Source: Pseudomonas sp. MWU13-2100
GTDB lineage: Bacteria; Pseudomonadota; Gammaproteobacteria; Pseudomonadales; Pseudomonadaceae
Direction: 5' to 3'
NCBI RefSeq assembly: GCF_023242365.1
Contig: NZ_JALLIX010000011.1
Coordinates: 62,001-126,000 of the forward strand
DNA: 64,000 bases
Program-made: the position numbers and the translations under genes
Shown here: positions 27,338 through 35,753 of the stretch, one piece after another
Layout of the letters: each line of letters opens with the position of its first letter
Position numbering within the stretch: the first letter of the stretch is position 1
Notes under the pieces: model-generated
Told to the model about the DNA's origin: nothing
The model's input: the letters and a program-made list of their open reading frames with translations, nothing else
The model's database searches: none

Positions 27338-29239
27338 ATGAACCTCTTAGAAGAAAACCAACCCACCGACCTGGAACAGATGGTCGGCCTCAGCCGGCGT
27401 GGCTTTATCGGTGCCGGCGCCTTGTGCGGCGCGGCGATGTTCCTCGGCGGCAACCTGCTGACCCGCAGCGCGATGGCTGCCAGCGTCAGCGCCGCCTCCG
27501 GCCAACTGCTGGGTTTCGACAGCATTGCCGCCGCCACCACCGATACCCTGACCCTACCCCCTGGCTACAGCGCAAACGTGCTGATCAGCTGGGGCCAGCC
27601 GCTGGCCAAGAACGGCCCGGCCTTCGACCCCGGCGGCAACGGCAGCGCCAAGGCCCAGGAAGTCCAGTTCGGCGACAACAACGACGGCATGAGCCTGTTT
27701 CCCTTCCCCGGCGACGACAACCGGGCGCTGATGGCGATCAACAACGAATACACCAACTACCGCTACCTCTACCCCCACGGCGGCCAGCCGCAATCCCTCG
27801 AAGACGTGCGCAAGGCCCAGGCCAGCGAAGGTGTGTCGGTGATCGAAATACAGCGCAAGGACGACCAATGGCACTTCGTCCAGGGCTCGGCCTATAACCG
27901 GCGGATCCACGGCAATACACCGATCAGATTCGGCGGCCCGGCAGCCGGCCATCCCTGGCTGCAGACCCAAGCCGACAAGCAGGGTCGCAAAGTCCTTGGC
28001 ACCTTCCAGAACTGCGCCAACGGCAAGACCCCCTGGGGCACCTACCTGACCTGCGAAGAGAACTTCACCGACTGTTTCGGCAGCAGCCATGCCGAACAGA
28101 AATTCGATGCCGCGCAAAAGCGTTATGGCGTCGTCGCCAGCAGTAAAGAGATCAACTGGCACACCCACGATCCGCGCTTCGACATGGCCCTAAACCCCAA
28201 CGAGCTGAACCGTCACGGCTGGGTGGTGGAAATCGACCCGTTCGATCCGCAGTCGACGCCGGTCAAGCGCACCGCCCTGGGTCGTTTCAAGCACGAGAAC
28301 GCCGCCCTCGCCGAAACCCGTGACGGCCGTGCCGTGGTCTATATGGGCGACGATGAACGCGGTGAATTCATCTACAAGTTCATCAGCCGCGACAAGATCA
28401 ACCACAAGAACCCCAAGGCCAACCGTGATCTGCTGGATCACGGCACCTTGTATGTGGCGCGTTTCGACAACGGCGACGGCAACCCGGACCGGCCGAAGGG
28501 CGCCGGCGAATGGGTGGAACTGAGCTTCGGCAAGAACGGCATCGATGCCGGCAGCGGTTTCGCCAGCCAGGCCGAAGTGCTGATCCATGCCCGCCTGGCC
28601 GCCAGCGTGGTCAAGGCCACGCGCATGGACCGCCCGGAATGGATAGTCGTCAGCCCCATTGATGGCCAGGTCTATTGCACCCTGACCAACAATTCCAAAC
28701 GTGGCGACGAAGGTATGCCAACCGGCGGACCGAATCCCCGGGAGAAGAACGTCTACGGGCAGATCCTGCGCTGGCAGGCCGCCGGCAATGATCATGGCAC
28801 CGATACATTTGGTTGGGACCTGTTCGTGGTCGCCGGCAACCCTGCCGCGCACCCCGGCACGGCCAAGGCCGGTTCGGCCAATATTACCCCGCAGAACATG
28901 TTCAACAGCCCCGACGGCCTGGGTTTCGACAAGGCCGGCCGCCTGTGGATCCTCAGCGACGGCGACTACAGCAACGCCGGGGATTTTGCCGGTATGGGCA
29001 ACAACCAGATGCTCTGCGCCGATCCGGCCAGCGGCGAGATCCGTCGCTTCATGGTCGGCCCGGTGGGCTGCGAGGTGACCGGCATCAGCTTTTCGCCAGA
29101 CCAGAAGACCTTGTTCGTCGGCATCCAGCATCCTGGTGAAGCCGGCAACTCGACCTTCCCCGAACATTTGCCGAACGGCAAGCCGCGCTCCTCGGTGATG
29201 GCGATCCGGCGGGACGATGGCGGGATTATCGGCGCCTGA
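27338..29239 (+). CDS. PhoX-family (DUF839) Tat-exported phosphatase
   Basis: A 633-residue protein with a twin-arginine signal (SRRGFIGAGALCGAAMFLGG, ending at AMA-AS near residue 48), so it is exported folded by Tat. The body belongs to the DUF839/PhoX family of calcium- and iron-dependent alkaline phosphatases; examples of family segments are GTYLTCEENFTDCFG and FNSPDGLGFDKAGRLWILSD. It would release phosphate from organic esters in the periplasm. No convincing Pho box was found upstream, so control by PhoB is not supported here. RBS GGGAG precedes the ATG. Confidence 0.85.
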   Translation: MNLLEENQPTDLEQMVGLSRRGFIGAGALCGAAMFLGGNLLTRSAMAASVSAASGQLLGFDSIAAATTDTLTLPPGYSANVLISWGQPLAKNGPAFDPGGNGSAKAQEVQFGDNNDGMSLFPFPGDDNRALMAINNEYTNYRYLYPHGGQPQSLEDVRKAQASEGVSVIEIQRKDDQWHFVQGSAYNRRIHGNTPIRFGGPAAGHPWLQTQADKQGRKVLGTFQNCANGKTPWGTYLTCEENFTDCFGSSHAEQKFDAAQKRYGVVASSKEINWHTHDPRFDMALNPNELNRHGWVVEIDPFDPQSTPVKRTALGRFKHENAALAETRDGRAVVYMGDDERGEFIYKFISRDKINHKNPKANRDLLDHGTLYVARFDNGDGNPDRPKGAGEWVELSFGKNGIDAGSGFASQAEVLIHARLAASVVKATRMDRPEWIVVSPIDGQVYCTLTNNSKRGDEGMPTGGPNPREKNVYGQILRWQAAGNDHGTDTFGWDLFVVAGNPAAHPGTAKAGSANITPQNMFNSPDGLGFDKAGRLWILSDGDYSNAGDFAGMGNNQMLCADPASGEIRRFMVGPVGCEVTGISFSPDQKTLFVGIQHPGEAGNSTFPEHLPNGKPRSSVMAIRRDDGGIIGA

Positions 29240-29265
29240 TCAACCCAGCTCGAAAACGCCACACC

Positions 29266-29352
29266 CCTGCAGGAGCAGGTTTGCCGGCGACGGCGTCCCT
29301 GAGGTCGATACAGGACTCAAGGACCTCATCGCCGGCAAGCCGGCTCCCACAA
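29266..29352. repeat. REP pair (TGCAGGAGC/GGCTCCCACA)
   Basis: Inverted REP halves around GTTTGCCGGCGA and TCGCCGGCAAGC, just after the phoX-like gene. Confidence 0.75.
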
Positions 29353-29395
29353 AGACCGCGACCGGTCTGGGGAGCCTCCACACAACCCCCAACGT

Positions 29396-29490
29396 CTTCG
29401 CGGGCAAGCTCCGCTCCCACAATATTCGAGTCAAGCCTGGCTCCCGCCTACGACAGAAAACCTGTGGGAGCGGAGCTTGCCCGCGAAGAG
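29396..29490. repeat. REP pair (GTGGGAGCGGAGCTTG type)
   Basis: CTTCGCGGGCAAGCTCCGCT and the inverted AGCGGAGCTTGCCCGCGAAG flank a 45-base spacer. This is the second element in the 335-base gap before srkA. Confidence 0.8.
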
Positions 29491-29574
29491 GCCGGAACAG
29501 CCGACACCTTTCTACGCCCCGGTGCGCTAACATGCTTGGCCGGACGCGGCCGCCTGCCGCCCGCAGGAGTCAGC

Positions 29575-30549
29575 ATGTCCCACCCGTTTGAAACACTCAC
29601 CCCCGACCTGGTGCTCGACGCCGTGGAAAGCATCGGCTTTCTCAGTGATGCCCGGGTCATGGCGCTCAACAGCTACGAAAACCGTGTCTATCAGGTGGGC
29701 ATCGAAGACAGCGAACCGCTGATCGCCAAGTTCTACCGCCCGCAGCGCTGGACCAACGAGGCCATTCTCGAGGAACACAGCTTCACCTTCGAGCTGGCCG
29801 AGCGCGAAATCCCCGTCGTCGCCCCGATGATCCACAACGGCGCAAGCCTGTTCGAACACGCCGGCTTTCGCTTCACCTTGTTCCCCCGGCGTGGCGGCCG
29901 GGCACCGGAGCCGGGCAATCTCGACCAACTCTATCGCCTTGGGCAACTGCTCGGCCGCCTGCACGCCGTGGGCGCCACCCGTCCGTTCGAACACCGCGAA
30001 GCGCTGGGCGTGAAGAACTTCGGCGACGACTCGCTGACCACCCTGCTGGAAGGTAACTTCATTCCCCGCAGCCTGCTGCCGGCCTATGAGTCCGTGGCCC
30101 GCGACCTGCTCAAGCGGGTAAAACAGGTCTACGCCGAGACCCCGCACCAGAACATCCGCATTCACGGCGATTGCCACCCCGGCAACATGATGTGCCGCGA
30201 CGAGATGTTCCACATCGTCGACCTCGATGACTGCCGCATGGGCCCGGCGGTGCAGGACCTGTGGATGATGCTCGCCGGCGATCGCCAGGAATGCCTCGGC
30301 CAGCTGTCGGAACTGATGGACGGCTACAGCGAATTCCACGACTTCAATCCCCGCGAACTGGCGCTGATCGAGCCCCTGCGCGCCCTGCGCCTGATGCACT
30401 ACAGCGCCTGGCTGGCACGGCGCTGGGACGACCCGGCGTTTCCCCATAGCTTCCCGTGGTTCGGCAGCGAGCGTTACTGGGGCGATCAGGTCCTGGCCTT
30501 GCGCGAGCAACTTTCCGCATTGAATGAAGAACCGCTGAAATTATTCTGA
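29575..30549 (+). CDS. srkA: Stress-response Ser/Thr kinase A (YihE)
   Basis: A 324-residue cytosolic kinase of the aminoglycoside-phosphotransferase fold, like E. coli SrkA/YihE. The catalytic loop IRIHGDCHPGNMMCRD and the metal-binding IVDLDDCRMGPAVQDLW are intact, with a Lys-containing strand LIAKFYRP in the N-lobe. E. coli SrkA limits damage after oxidative and envelope stress. ATG 29575 has AGGAG 7 bases upstream; the longer frame runs through REP sequence and was rejected. Confidence 0.92.
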   Translation: MSHPFETLTPDLVLDAVESIGFLSDARVMALNSYENRVYQVGIEDSEPLIAKFYRPQRWTNEAILEEHSFTFELAEREIPVVAPMIHNGASLFEHAGFRFTLFPRRGGRAPEPGNLDQLYRLGQLLGRLHAVGATRPFEHREALGVKNFGDDSLTTLLEGNFIPRSLLPAYESVARDLLKRVKQVYAETPHQNIRIHGDCHPGNMMCRDEMFHIVDLDDCRMGPAVQDLWMMLAGDRQECLGQLSELMDGYSEFHDFNPRELALIEPLRALRLMHYSAWLARRWDDPAFPHSFPWFGSERYWGDQVLALREQLSALNEEPLKLF

Positions 30550-30587
30550 CGGTTGTGGCAGGATTTAGCGGCGGCGGCGTCTGAAAG

Positions 30588-30718
30588 GACGCCATCGCGA
30601 GCAAGCGCGCTCCTACAAGAGCGCGTTTGTTTGCCAAGGGTCTGCCACCCTCCCGACGCGCCCGGAACCCGCGTTCCACACGGCCCGTGTAGGAGCTGGC
30701 TTGCCAGCGACAGGGCCC
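30588..30718. repeat. REP pair between srkA and rarD
   Basis: GCCATCGCGAGCAAGCGCGC-TCCTACA and the inverted TGTAGGAGCTGGCTTGCCAGCGA are separated by about 70 bases that include a further imperfect repeat. Confidence 0.75.
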
Positions 30719-30791
30719 TCAGCCTCACCGCATCAACCAAGACCAGCGCATCAACACCCAAATCAGTCAGCAGCCGAAGCAAGGACTCTGC

Positions 30792-31679
30792 ATGCAAGCC
30801 GCCAACCCGCGTCGCGGGTACATCCTCGGCCTCAGCGCCTACATCATCTGGGGCCTGTTCCCGATCTACTTCAAAGCCATCGCCGCCGTACCGGCCGTCG
30901 AGATCATCATCCACCGCGTGCTCTGGTCCGCCCTGTTCGGCAGCCTGCTGCTACTGGTCTGGAAACACCCGGGCTGGTGGCGCGAACTGCGCGACAATCC
31001 GCGCCGCCTGGCGGTCCTGGCCCTGAGCGGGACCCTGATCGCCGCCAACTGGCTGACCTACGTCTGGTCGGTGAATAACGGGCGCATGCTCGAAGCCAGC
31101 CTGGGCTACTACATCAATCCGCTGGTCAACGTGCTGCTGGGCATGCTGCTGCTGGGCGAACGCCTGCGCCGCCTGCAATGGATCGCCGTCGGCCTGGCCG
31201 CCGTGGGCGTGGCGCAGCAGGTCTGGCAGGTCGGCAGCCTGCCCTGGGTCTCGCTGGTGCTGGCACTGACCTTCGGCTTCTACGGGCTGATCCGCAAACA
31301 GGCACCGGTCAAGGCCCTGCCGGGGCTGGTGGTGGAAACCTGGATGCTGGTGCCCATCGCCCTCGGCTGGCTGTTGCTGCACCCGCTCGCCACCAGCGCC
31401 CAGGCCGAATTCTGGACCACCTCGCAAGCCTGGTGGCTGATCGCCGCCGGCCCGGTCACGCTGATCCCGCTGGTGAGCTTCAACGCGGCGGCGCGTCATC
31501 TGCCCTACACCACCCTGGGTTTCCTGCAATACATCGCGCCAACCCTGGTGCTGCTACTGGCCGTGCTGCTGTACGACGAACACCTGACCGCCAGCAACCT
31601 GATGGCCTTCGTGTTTATCTGGACCGGATTGGCGGTGTACAGCGTCGACGCCTGGCTCAGCCTGCGCAAGCGAAGCTGA
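30792..31679 (+). CDS. rarD: RarD-type EamA transporter
   Basis: Inner-membrane protein of 295 residues with ten predicted helices in two EamA halves. The N-terminal signature YILGLSAYIIWGLFPIYFK and the mid-protein WVSLVLALTFGFYGLIRKQ are typical of RarD, a family first linked to chloramphenicol sensitivity but with an unknown natural substrate. ATG chosen at the start of the conserved N-terminus; no strong ribosome site. It stands alone between repeats. Confidence 0.9.
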   Translation: MQAANPRRGYILGLSAYIIWGLFPIYFKAIAAVPAVEIIIHRVLWSALFGSLLLLVWKHPGWWRELRDNPRRLAVLALSGTLIAANWLTYVWSVNNGRMLEASLGYYINPLVNVLLGMLLLGERLRRLQWIAVGLAAVGVAQQVWQVGSLPWVSLVLALTFGFYGLIRKQAPVKALPGLVVETWMLVPIALGWLLLHPLATSAQAEFWTTSQAWWLIAAGPVTLIPLVSFNAAARHLPYTTLGFLQYIAPTLVLLLAVLLYDEHLTASNLMAFVFIWTGLAVYSVDAWLSLRKRS

Positions 31680-31742
31680 TCAAAAAACACACAAAATCCT
31701 GCAAGCCTTGCTCCACCTGGGCTGTAGGCTTCTACCCCAAGG

Positions 31743-31863
31743 TTATCCACAAGCCGGTCCACGGCGTTTGTGCACAAGCCCTTGAAACTGCTCGTTTTTT
31801 GCTCAAACCTTGGAAAGCCCCGGCCGGCCTGGCCGGGCGCCGGCTCTCCCCAGGTTATCCACA
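31743..31863. other. Pair of perfect DnaA boxes
   Basis: TTATCCACA occurs at 31743-31751 and 31855-31863 in the same orientation. A palindromic near-match, TTGTGCACAA, lies at 31768-31777 between them. All are in the 216-base gap between rarD and the convergent gcvR-like gene. Confidence 0.6.
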
Positions 31864-31895
31864 GGCCCGTCCCCGTTAAAACTGGATAACCCGCC

Positions 31896-32417
31896 TCACT
31901 CTTCGTCGCCGCGCAACATCAACTCCACCATCAGTTCGTCGGCCAGGGTTTCCAGGCACGACTGCAAGGCTTCCAGCGGCAGCTCCAGGGGCACCGCCAG
32001 GATTGCCTCGGCATGGAACAGCAGGTCGCCGCTCATCGGCGCGGGGCTGACATCGGTCACCAGTTGCTCCAGGTTGATGCCCTGCTCAGTCAGCAGGCGG
32101 GTGATATCCCGCACAATGCCCGGGCGATCATTGCCCACCAGCTCCATCGCGATGGGTTTCCACTGGCCGGGGGTTTCGCCACTACCGGGAATCACCTGGA
32201 CCTGAATACCCTGGCTGGCGAGTGCCTGGAGCGCCCTGATCAACGCATCATGGGCCTGGGCCGGCGCCTCGACCCGGACAATCCCGACAAACTGCCCGGC
32301 CAGGCCCGACATACGGCTTTCCAGCCAGTTGCCGCCGTGCTCGGCGATACACAGGGCAATCTGTTCGACCTGGCCGGCCTTGTCGGGTGCGAATACAGTC
32401 AGTACGAGATGGTCCAC
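31896..32417 (-). CDS. gcvR: GcvR-like ACT-domain regulator
   Basis: A 173-residue protein with two ACT domains (MDHLVLTVFAPDKAGQVEQI; then ELVGNDRPGIVRDITRLLTE) and no DNA-binding domain. E. coli GcvR binds GcvA and blocks activation of the glycine cleavage operon when glycine is low. The same role is plausible here, since the window is rich in glycine metabolism, but no gcv operon is adjacent and other ACT-only proteins look similar. Confidence 0.75.
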   Translation of the reverse strand: MDHLVLTVFAPDKAGQVEQIALCIAEHGGNWLESRMSGLAGQFVGIVRVEAPAQAHDALIRALQALASQGIQVQVIPGSGETPGQWKPIAMELVGNDRPGIVRDITRLLTEQGINLEQLVTDVSPAPMSGDLLFHAEAILAVPLELPLEALQSCLETLADELMVELMLRGDEE

Positions 32418-32837
32418 GGGATAGCCCTCTGGTTGGTTGATCCAGTATAGGCACGACCATTACCAGCCGCCGTGCGGCCGTCCGTGATAAGCCCACAAAC
32501 AAGAATCGTGTACGATTTTTATATTTATCTGGAACAATTCATATATTTCTTGAGAACATCAACGCCCGTAGCATGACCAGCCAGAACCCGCTGGTCGCGA
32601 AACGACGTATTTAGTCTAATTTTCACAACCCCGACGCATCATGTAGTATGCGCCAGCACGCACTACATAATGTCGCAACGATGTCTGCCCGAGTGCCTGC
32701 GAAAGCACGCCAAGCCCTGCCCGCTCGCGTTGGCGGGGCTCGCCCAGCCGCCTGCAAGGGCATGTTCTGGTACTGTGTTTAGAGAAGCGCGCAAGGCTTT
32801 AAATAGAAGTGAATAGCTGAGCAGAGTGAGGCAAGCA
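32418..32837. promoter_or_regulatory. Divergent promoter region of gcvR-like and glcB
   Basis: Long AT-rich intergenic region without a gene. It holds ATGTAGT (32641-32647) and ACTACAT (32662-32668), a perfect inverted pair with a 14-base spacer, and a second GC-rich stem near 32715-32740. The glcB ATG has a GAGG ribosome site. An untranslated leader of substantial length is likely but the promoter was not located with certainty. Confidence 0.45.
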
Positions 32838-35015
32838 ATGACTGAACACGTTCAAGTCGGTGGCCTTAAGGTCGCCAAAGTCCTGTTCGACTTCGTGAAC
32901 CACGAAGCCATTCCCGGTACCGGCCTGACCGCCGACCAGTTCTGGGCCGGTGCCGACAAGGTCATCCACGACCTGGCGCCGAAGAACCGAGCCCTACTCG
33001 CCAAACGCGATGATTTCCAGGCGCGCATCGACGCCTGGCACCAGTCCCGGGCCGGTCAGGCCCACGACGCCGTGGCTTACAAAGCCTTCCTGCAAGACAT
33101 TGGTTATCTGCTGCCAGAAGCGGCGGATTTCCAAGCCACTACCCAGAATGTCGACGACGAAATCGCCCGCATGGCCGGCCCGCAGCTGGTGGTGCCGGTG
33201 ATGAACGCGCGTTTCGCCCTCAACGCCTCGAACGCCCGCTGGGGTTCGCTGTATGACGCGCTCTATGGCACCGATGCCATCAGCGAGGCCGGCGGCGCGG
33301 AAAAAGGCAAAAGCTACAACAAGGTCCGTGGCGACAAGGTCATCGCCTTCGCCCGCGCCTTCCTCGACGAAGCCGCGCCCCTGGCGGCCGGCTCCCACGT
33401 CGATTCGGTGGGCTACAAGATTGTCGACGGCAAGCTGGTGGTCAGCCTCAAGGGCGGTACCAACAGCGGCCTGCGCAACGACGCCCAGTTGATCGGTTTC
33501 CAAGGCGAGGCCGCAGCCCCTGGCGCGATCCTGCTGAAGAACCACGGACTGCACTTCGAAATCCAGATCGACGCCAGCAGCCCGGTCGGCCAGACCGACG
33601 CCGCCGGCGTCAAGGACCTGCTGATGGAAGCGGCCCTGACCACCATCATGGACTGCGAAGACTCGGTCGCCGCCGTCGATGCCGATGACAAGGTGGTGAT
33701 CTACCGCAACTGGCTCGGCCTGATGAAGGGCGACCTGGCGGAACAAGTCGCCAAGGGCGGCACCACCTTCACCCGCACCATGAACGCCGACCGCACCTAC
33801 ACCGCCGTCGACGGCAGCGAACTGAGCCTGCACGGTCGCTCGTTGCTGTTCGTGCGCAACGTCGGTCACCTGATGACCATCGACGCGATCCTCGACAGCC
33901 ACGGCAACGAAGTCCCCGAAGGCATCCTCGACGGCCTGCTCACCAGCCTCGCGGCGATCCACAGCCTCAACGGCAACAGCGTGCGCAAGAACAGCCGCAC
34001 CGGCTCGGTCTATATCGTCAAGCCGAAGATGCACGGCCCGGAAGAAGCCGCGTTCACCAACGAGCTGTTCGGCCGTATCGAAGACGTCCTGAAACTGCCG
34101 CGCAACACCCTGAAAGTCGGGATCATGGACGAAGAGCGACGCACCACCGTCAACCTGAAAGCCTGCATCAAGGCCGCCAGCGAGCGCGTGGTGTTCATCA
34201 ACACCGGCTTCCTCGACCGTACCGGCGACGAGATCCACACCTCCATGGAGGCCGGCGCGATGGTGCGCAAGGCGGCCATGAAGACGGAGAAATGGATCGG
34301 CGCCTACGAGAACTGGAACGTCGATATCGGTTTGAGCACCGGCCTGCAAGGTCGCGCCCAGATCGGCAAGGGCATGTGGGCCATGCCCGACCTGATGGCA
34401 GCGATGCTCGAACAGAAGATCGCCCATCCACTGGCCGGGGCCAATACCGCCTGGGTGCCGTCGCCCACCGCCGCCGCGTTGCACGCGCTGCATTACCACA
34501 AGGTCGACGTGTTCGCCCGCCAGGCCGAACTGGCCAAGCGCGCGCGGGCTTCGCTCGACGATATCCTGACCATCCCGTTGGCGAGCAATACCGACTGGTC
34601 GGCCGAGGACATCCGCAACGAACTGGACAACAATGCCCAGGGCATCCTCGGCTATGTGGTGCGTTGGATCGACCAGGGTGTCGGTTGCTCGAAGGTGCCG
34701 GACATCCATGATGTCGGCCTGATGGAAGACCGCGCCACCCTGCGCATTTCCAGCCAGCACATCGCCAACTGGCTGCGCCATGGCGTGGTCACCCAGGACC
34801 AGGTCATGGAAAGCCTCAAGCGCATGGCCCCGGTAGTCGATCGGCAGAACGCCGGTGATGCGCTGTACCGCCCGCTGGCCCCGGACTTCGACAGCAACAT
34901 CGCCTTCCAGGCGGCGGTCGAGCTGGTGATCGAAGGGACCAAACAGCCCAACGGCTACACCGAGCCGGTACTGCACCGTCGGCGTCGCGAGTTCAAGGCC
35001 CGCAACGGCCTGTAA
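32838..35015 (+). CDS. glcB: Malate synthase G
   Basis: Cytosolic enzyme (725 residues, the usual length of the G form) that condenses glyoxylate with acetyl-CoA to malate. It completes the glyoxylate shunt and recovers glyoxylate from glycolate or purines. Clear family blocks are [40 protein letters not shown] and [20 protein letters not shown]. The ATG at 32838 gives [21 protein letters not shown] textbook terminator follows. The single-gene unit has a long upstream region, hinting at carbon-source control. Confidence 0.97.
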   Translation: MTEHVQVGGLKVAKVLFDFVNHEAIPGTGLTADQFWAGADKVIHDLAPKNRALLAKRDDFQARIDAWHQSRAGQAHDAVAYKAFLQDIGYLLPEAADFQATTQNVDDEIARMAGPQLVVPVMNARFALNASNARWGSLYDALYGTDAISEAGGAEKGKSYNKVRGDKVIAFARAFLDEAAPLAAGSHVDSVGYKIVDGKLVVSLKGGTNSGLRNDAQLIGFQGEAAAPGAILLKNHGLHFEIQIDASSPVGQTDAAGVKDLLMEAALTTIMDCEDSVAAVDADDKVVIYRNWLGLMKGDLAEQVAKGGTTFTRTMNADRTYTAVDGSELSLHGRSLLFVRNVGHLMTIDAILDSHGNEVPEGILDGLLTSLAAIHSLNGNSVRKNSRTGSVYIVKPKMHGPEEAAFTNELFGRIEDVLKLPRNTLKVGIMDEERRTTVNLKACIKAASERVVFINTGFLDRTGDEIHTSMEAGAMVRKAAMKTEKWIGAYENWNVDIGLSTGLQGRAQIGKGMWAMPDLMAAMLEQKIAHPLAGANTAWVPSPTAAALHALHYHKVDVFARQAELAKRARASLDDILTIPLASNTDWSAEDIRNELDNNAQGILGYVVRWIDQGVGCSKVPDIHDVGLMEDRATLRISSQHIANWLRHGVVTQDQVMESLKRMAPVVDRQNAGDALYRPLAPDFDSNIAFQAAVELVIEGTKQPNGYTEPVLHRRRREFKARNGL

Positions 35016-35034
35016 TTGCGCGCTGAAAACCAAA

Positions 35035-35066
35035 AGCCCTGATCGGCAACGATCAGGGCTTTTTTC
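35035..35066 (+). terminator. Terminator of glcB
   Basis: AGCCCTGATC-GGCAAC-GATCAGGGCT perfect 10-bp stem followed by TTTTTT. Confidence 0.92.
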
Positions 35067-35083
35067 ATTCCGGACACTGTACC

Positions 35084-35112
35084 TGTGGGAGCCGGCTTGC
35101 TGGCTCCCACAA
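35084..35112. repeat. Short REP-derived hairpin
   Basis: TGTGGGAGCCGGCTTGCTGGCTCCCACA, a compact palindrome with the REP outer arms, just past the end of the convergent receiver-domain gene. Confidence 0.65.
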
Positions 35113-35115
35113 GGG

Positions 35116-35559
35116 CTAAACCACCATTCCCAGTTCGCGCTTGACCAGCTTCAGCAACTGCTCGGTATCGATGGGTTTGAGCAGGAAATCCACCACACTC
35201 AAATGCATCGCATCAATGGCATCACGCACCTGCGCATTGCCGGACACAATGATGATCGGCAGTGCCGCCCGCTCCGAACCACGCACCTTGCGGATCAGGT
35301 CCAGCCCATTATCGGCCATGCGCAAATCAGTGATCAGCAAGCCGATGCCGCGGTTGGACTCCAGCAACGCAAAGGCCGCCGCGCCACTGGCGGCGGTCAC
35401 ACAGTGGATGTCGTGCAGGGCGAGAATTTCCGACAGCAGTTCTCGGGCATCCTGGTCGTCATCGACGATCAGGACCCGCTGATTCGACAATTGCGGCGCC
35501 TGCATCACCTGCAGAATGGCCTCGCGCTCGGCATCGCTTAAAATATCGTGGTCAGACAT
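35116..35559 (-). CDS. Single-domain response regulator
   Basis: A 147-residue protein consisting of a short N-terminal extension and one CheY-like receiver domain. The acidic pocket (VLIVDDDQDARELL), the phospho-acceptor Asp in LLITDLRMAD, and the Lys in DFLLKPIDTE are all present, so phosphorylation is expected. No output domain follows, so it must act through protein contact. The ATG at 35559 has an AGAGAG site. It is divergent from the DUF294/CBS gene; its histidine kinase is not in the window. Confidence 0.85.
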   Translation of the reverse strand: MSDHDILSDAEREAILQVMQAPQLSNQRVLIVDDDQDARELLSEILALHDIHCVTAASGAAAFALLESNRGIGLLITDLRMADNGLDLIRKVRGSERAALPIIIVSGNAQVRDAIDAMHLSVVDFLLKPIDTEQLLKLVKRELGMVV

Positions 35560-35753
35560 ACGGCTCTCTGGTATCCCTTCGGCAATCCAATCCCCTGGCA
35601 CAGTGCTAAGACATCGCTAAACGGATGCTCAATGTGCACTTCGTCGGAAAGTTTTCCAAGTCGATATTTGTTAAGAATCTCCTTATTCAACTGTAGGCCA
35701 TTTCGCAAACCTAGACTTACGTCCAATGGGCACTCGCGAAGCGGGAGCCGACC

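Noticed and set aside
31178..31879. 233-codon plus-strand ORF inside and beyond rarD
   Set aside because: Out-of-frame shadow of rarD that continues into the intergenic DnaA-box region, with no ribosome site.
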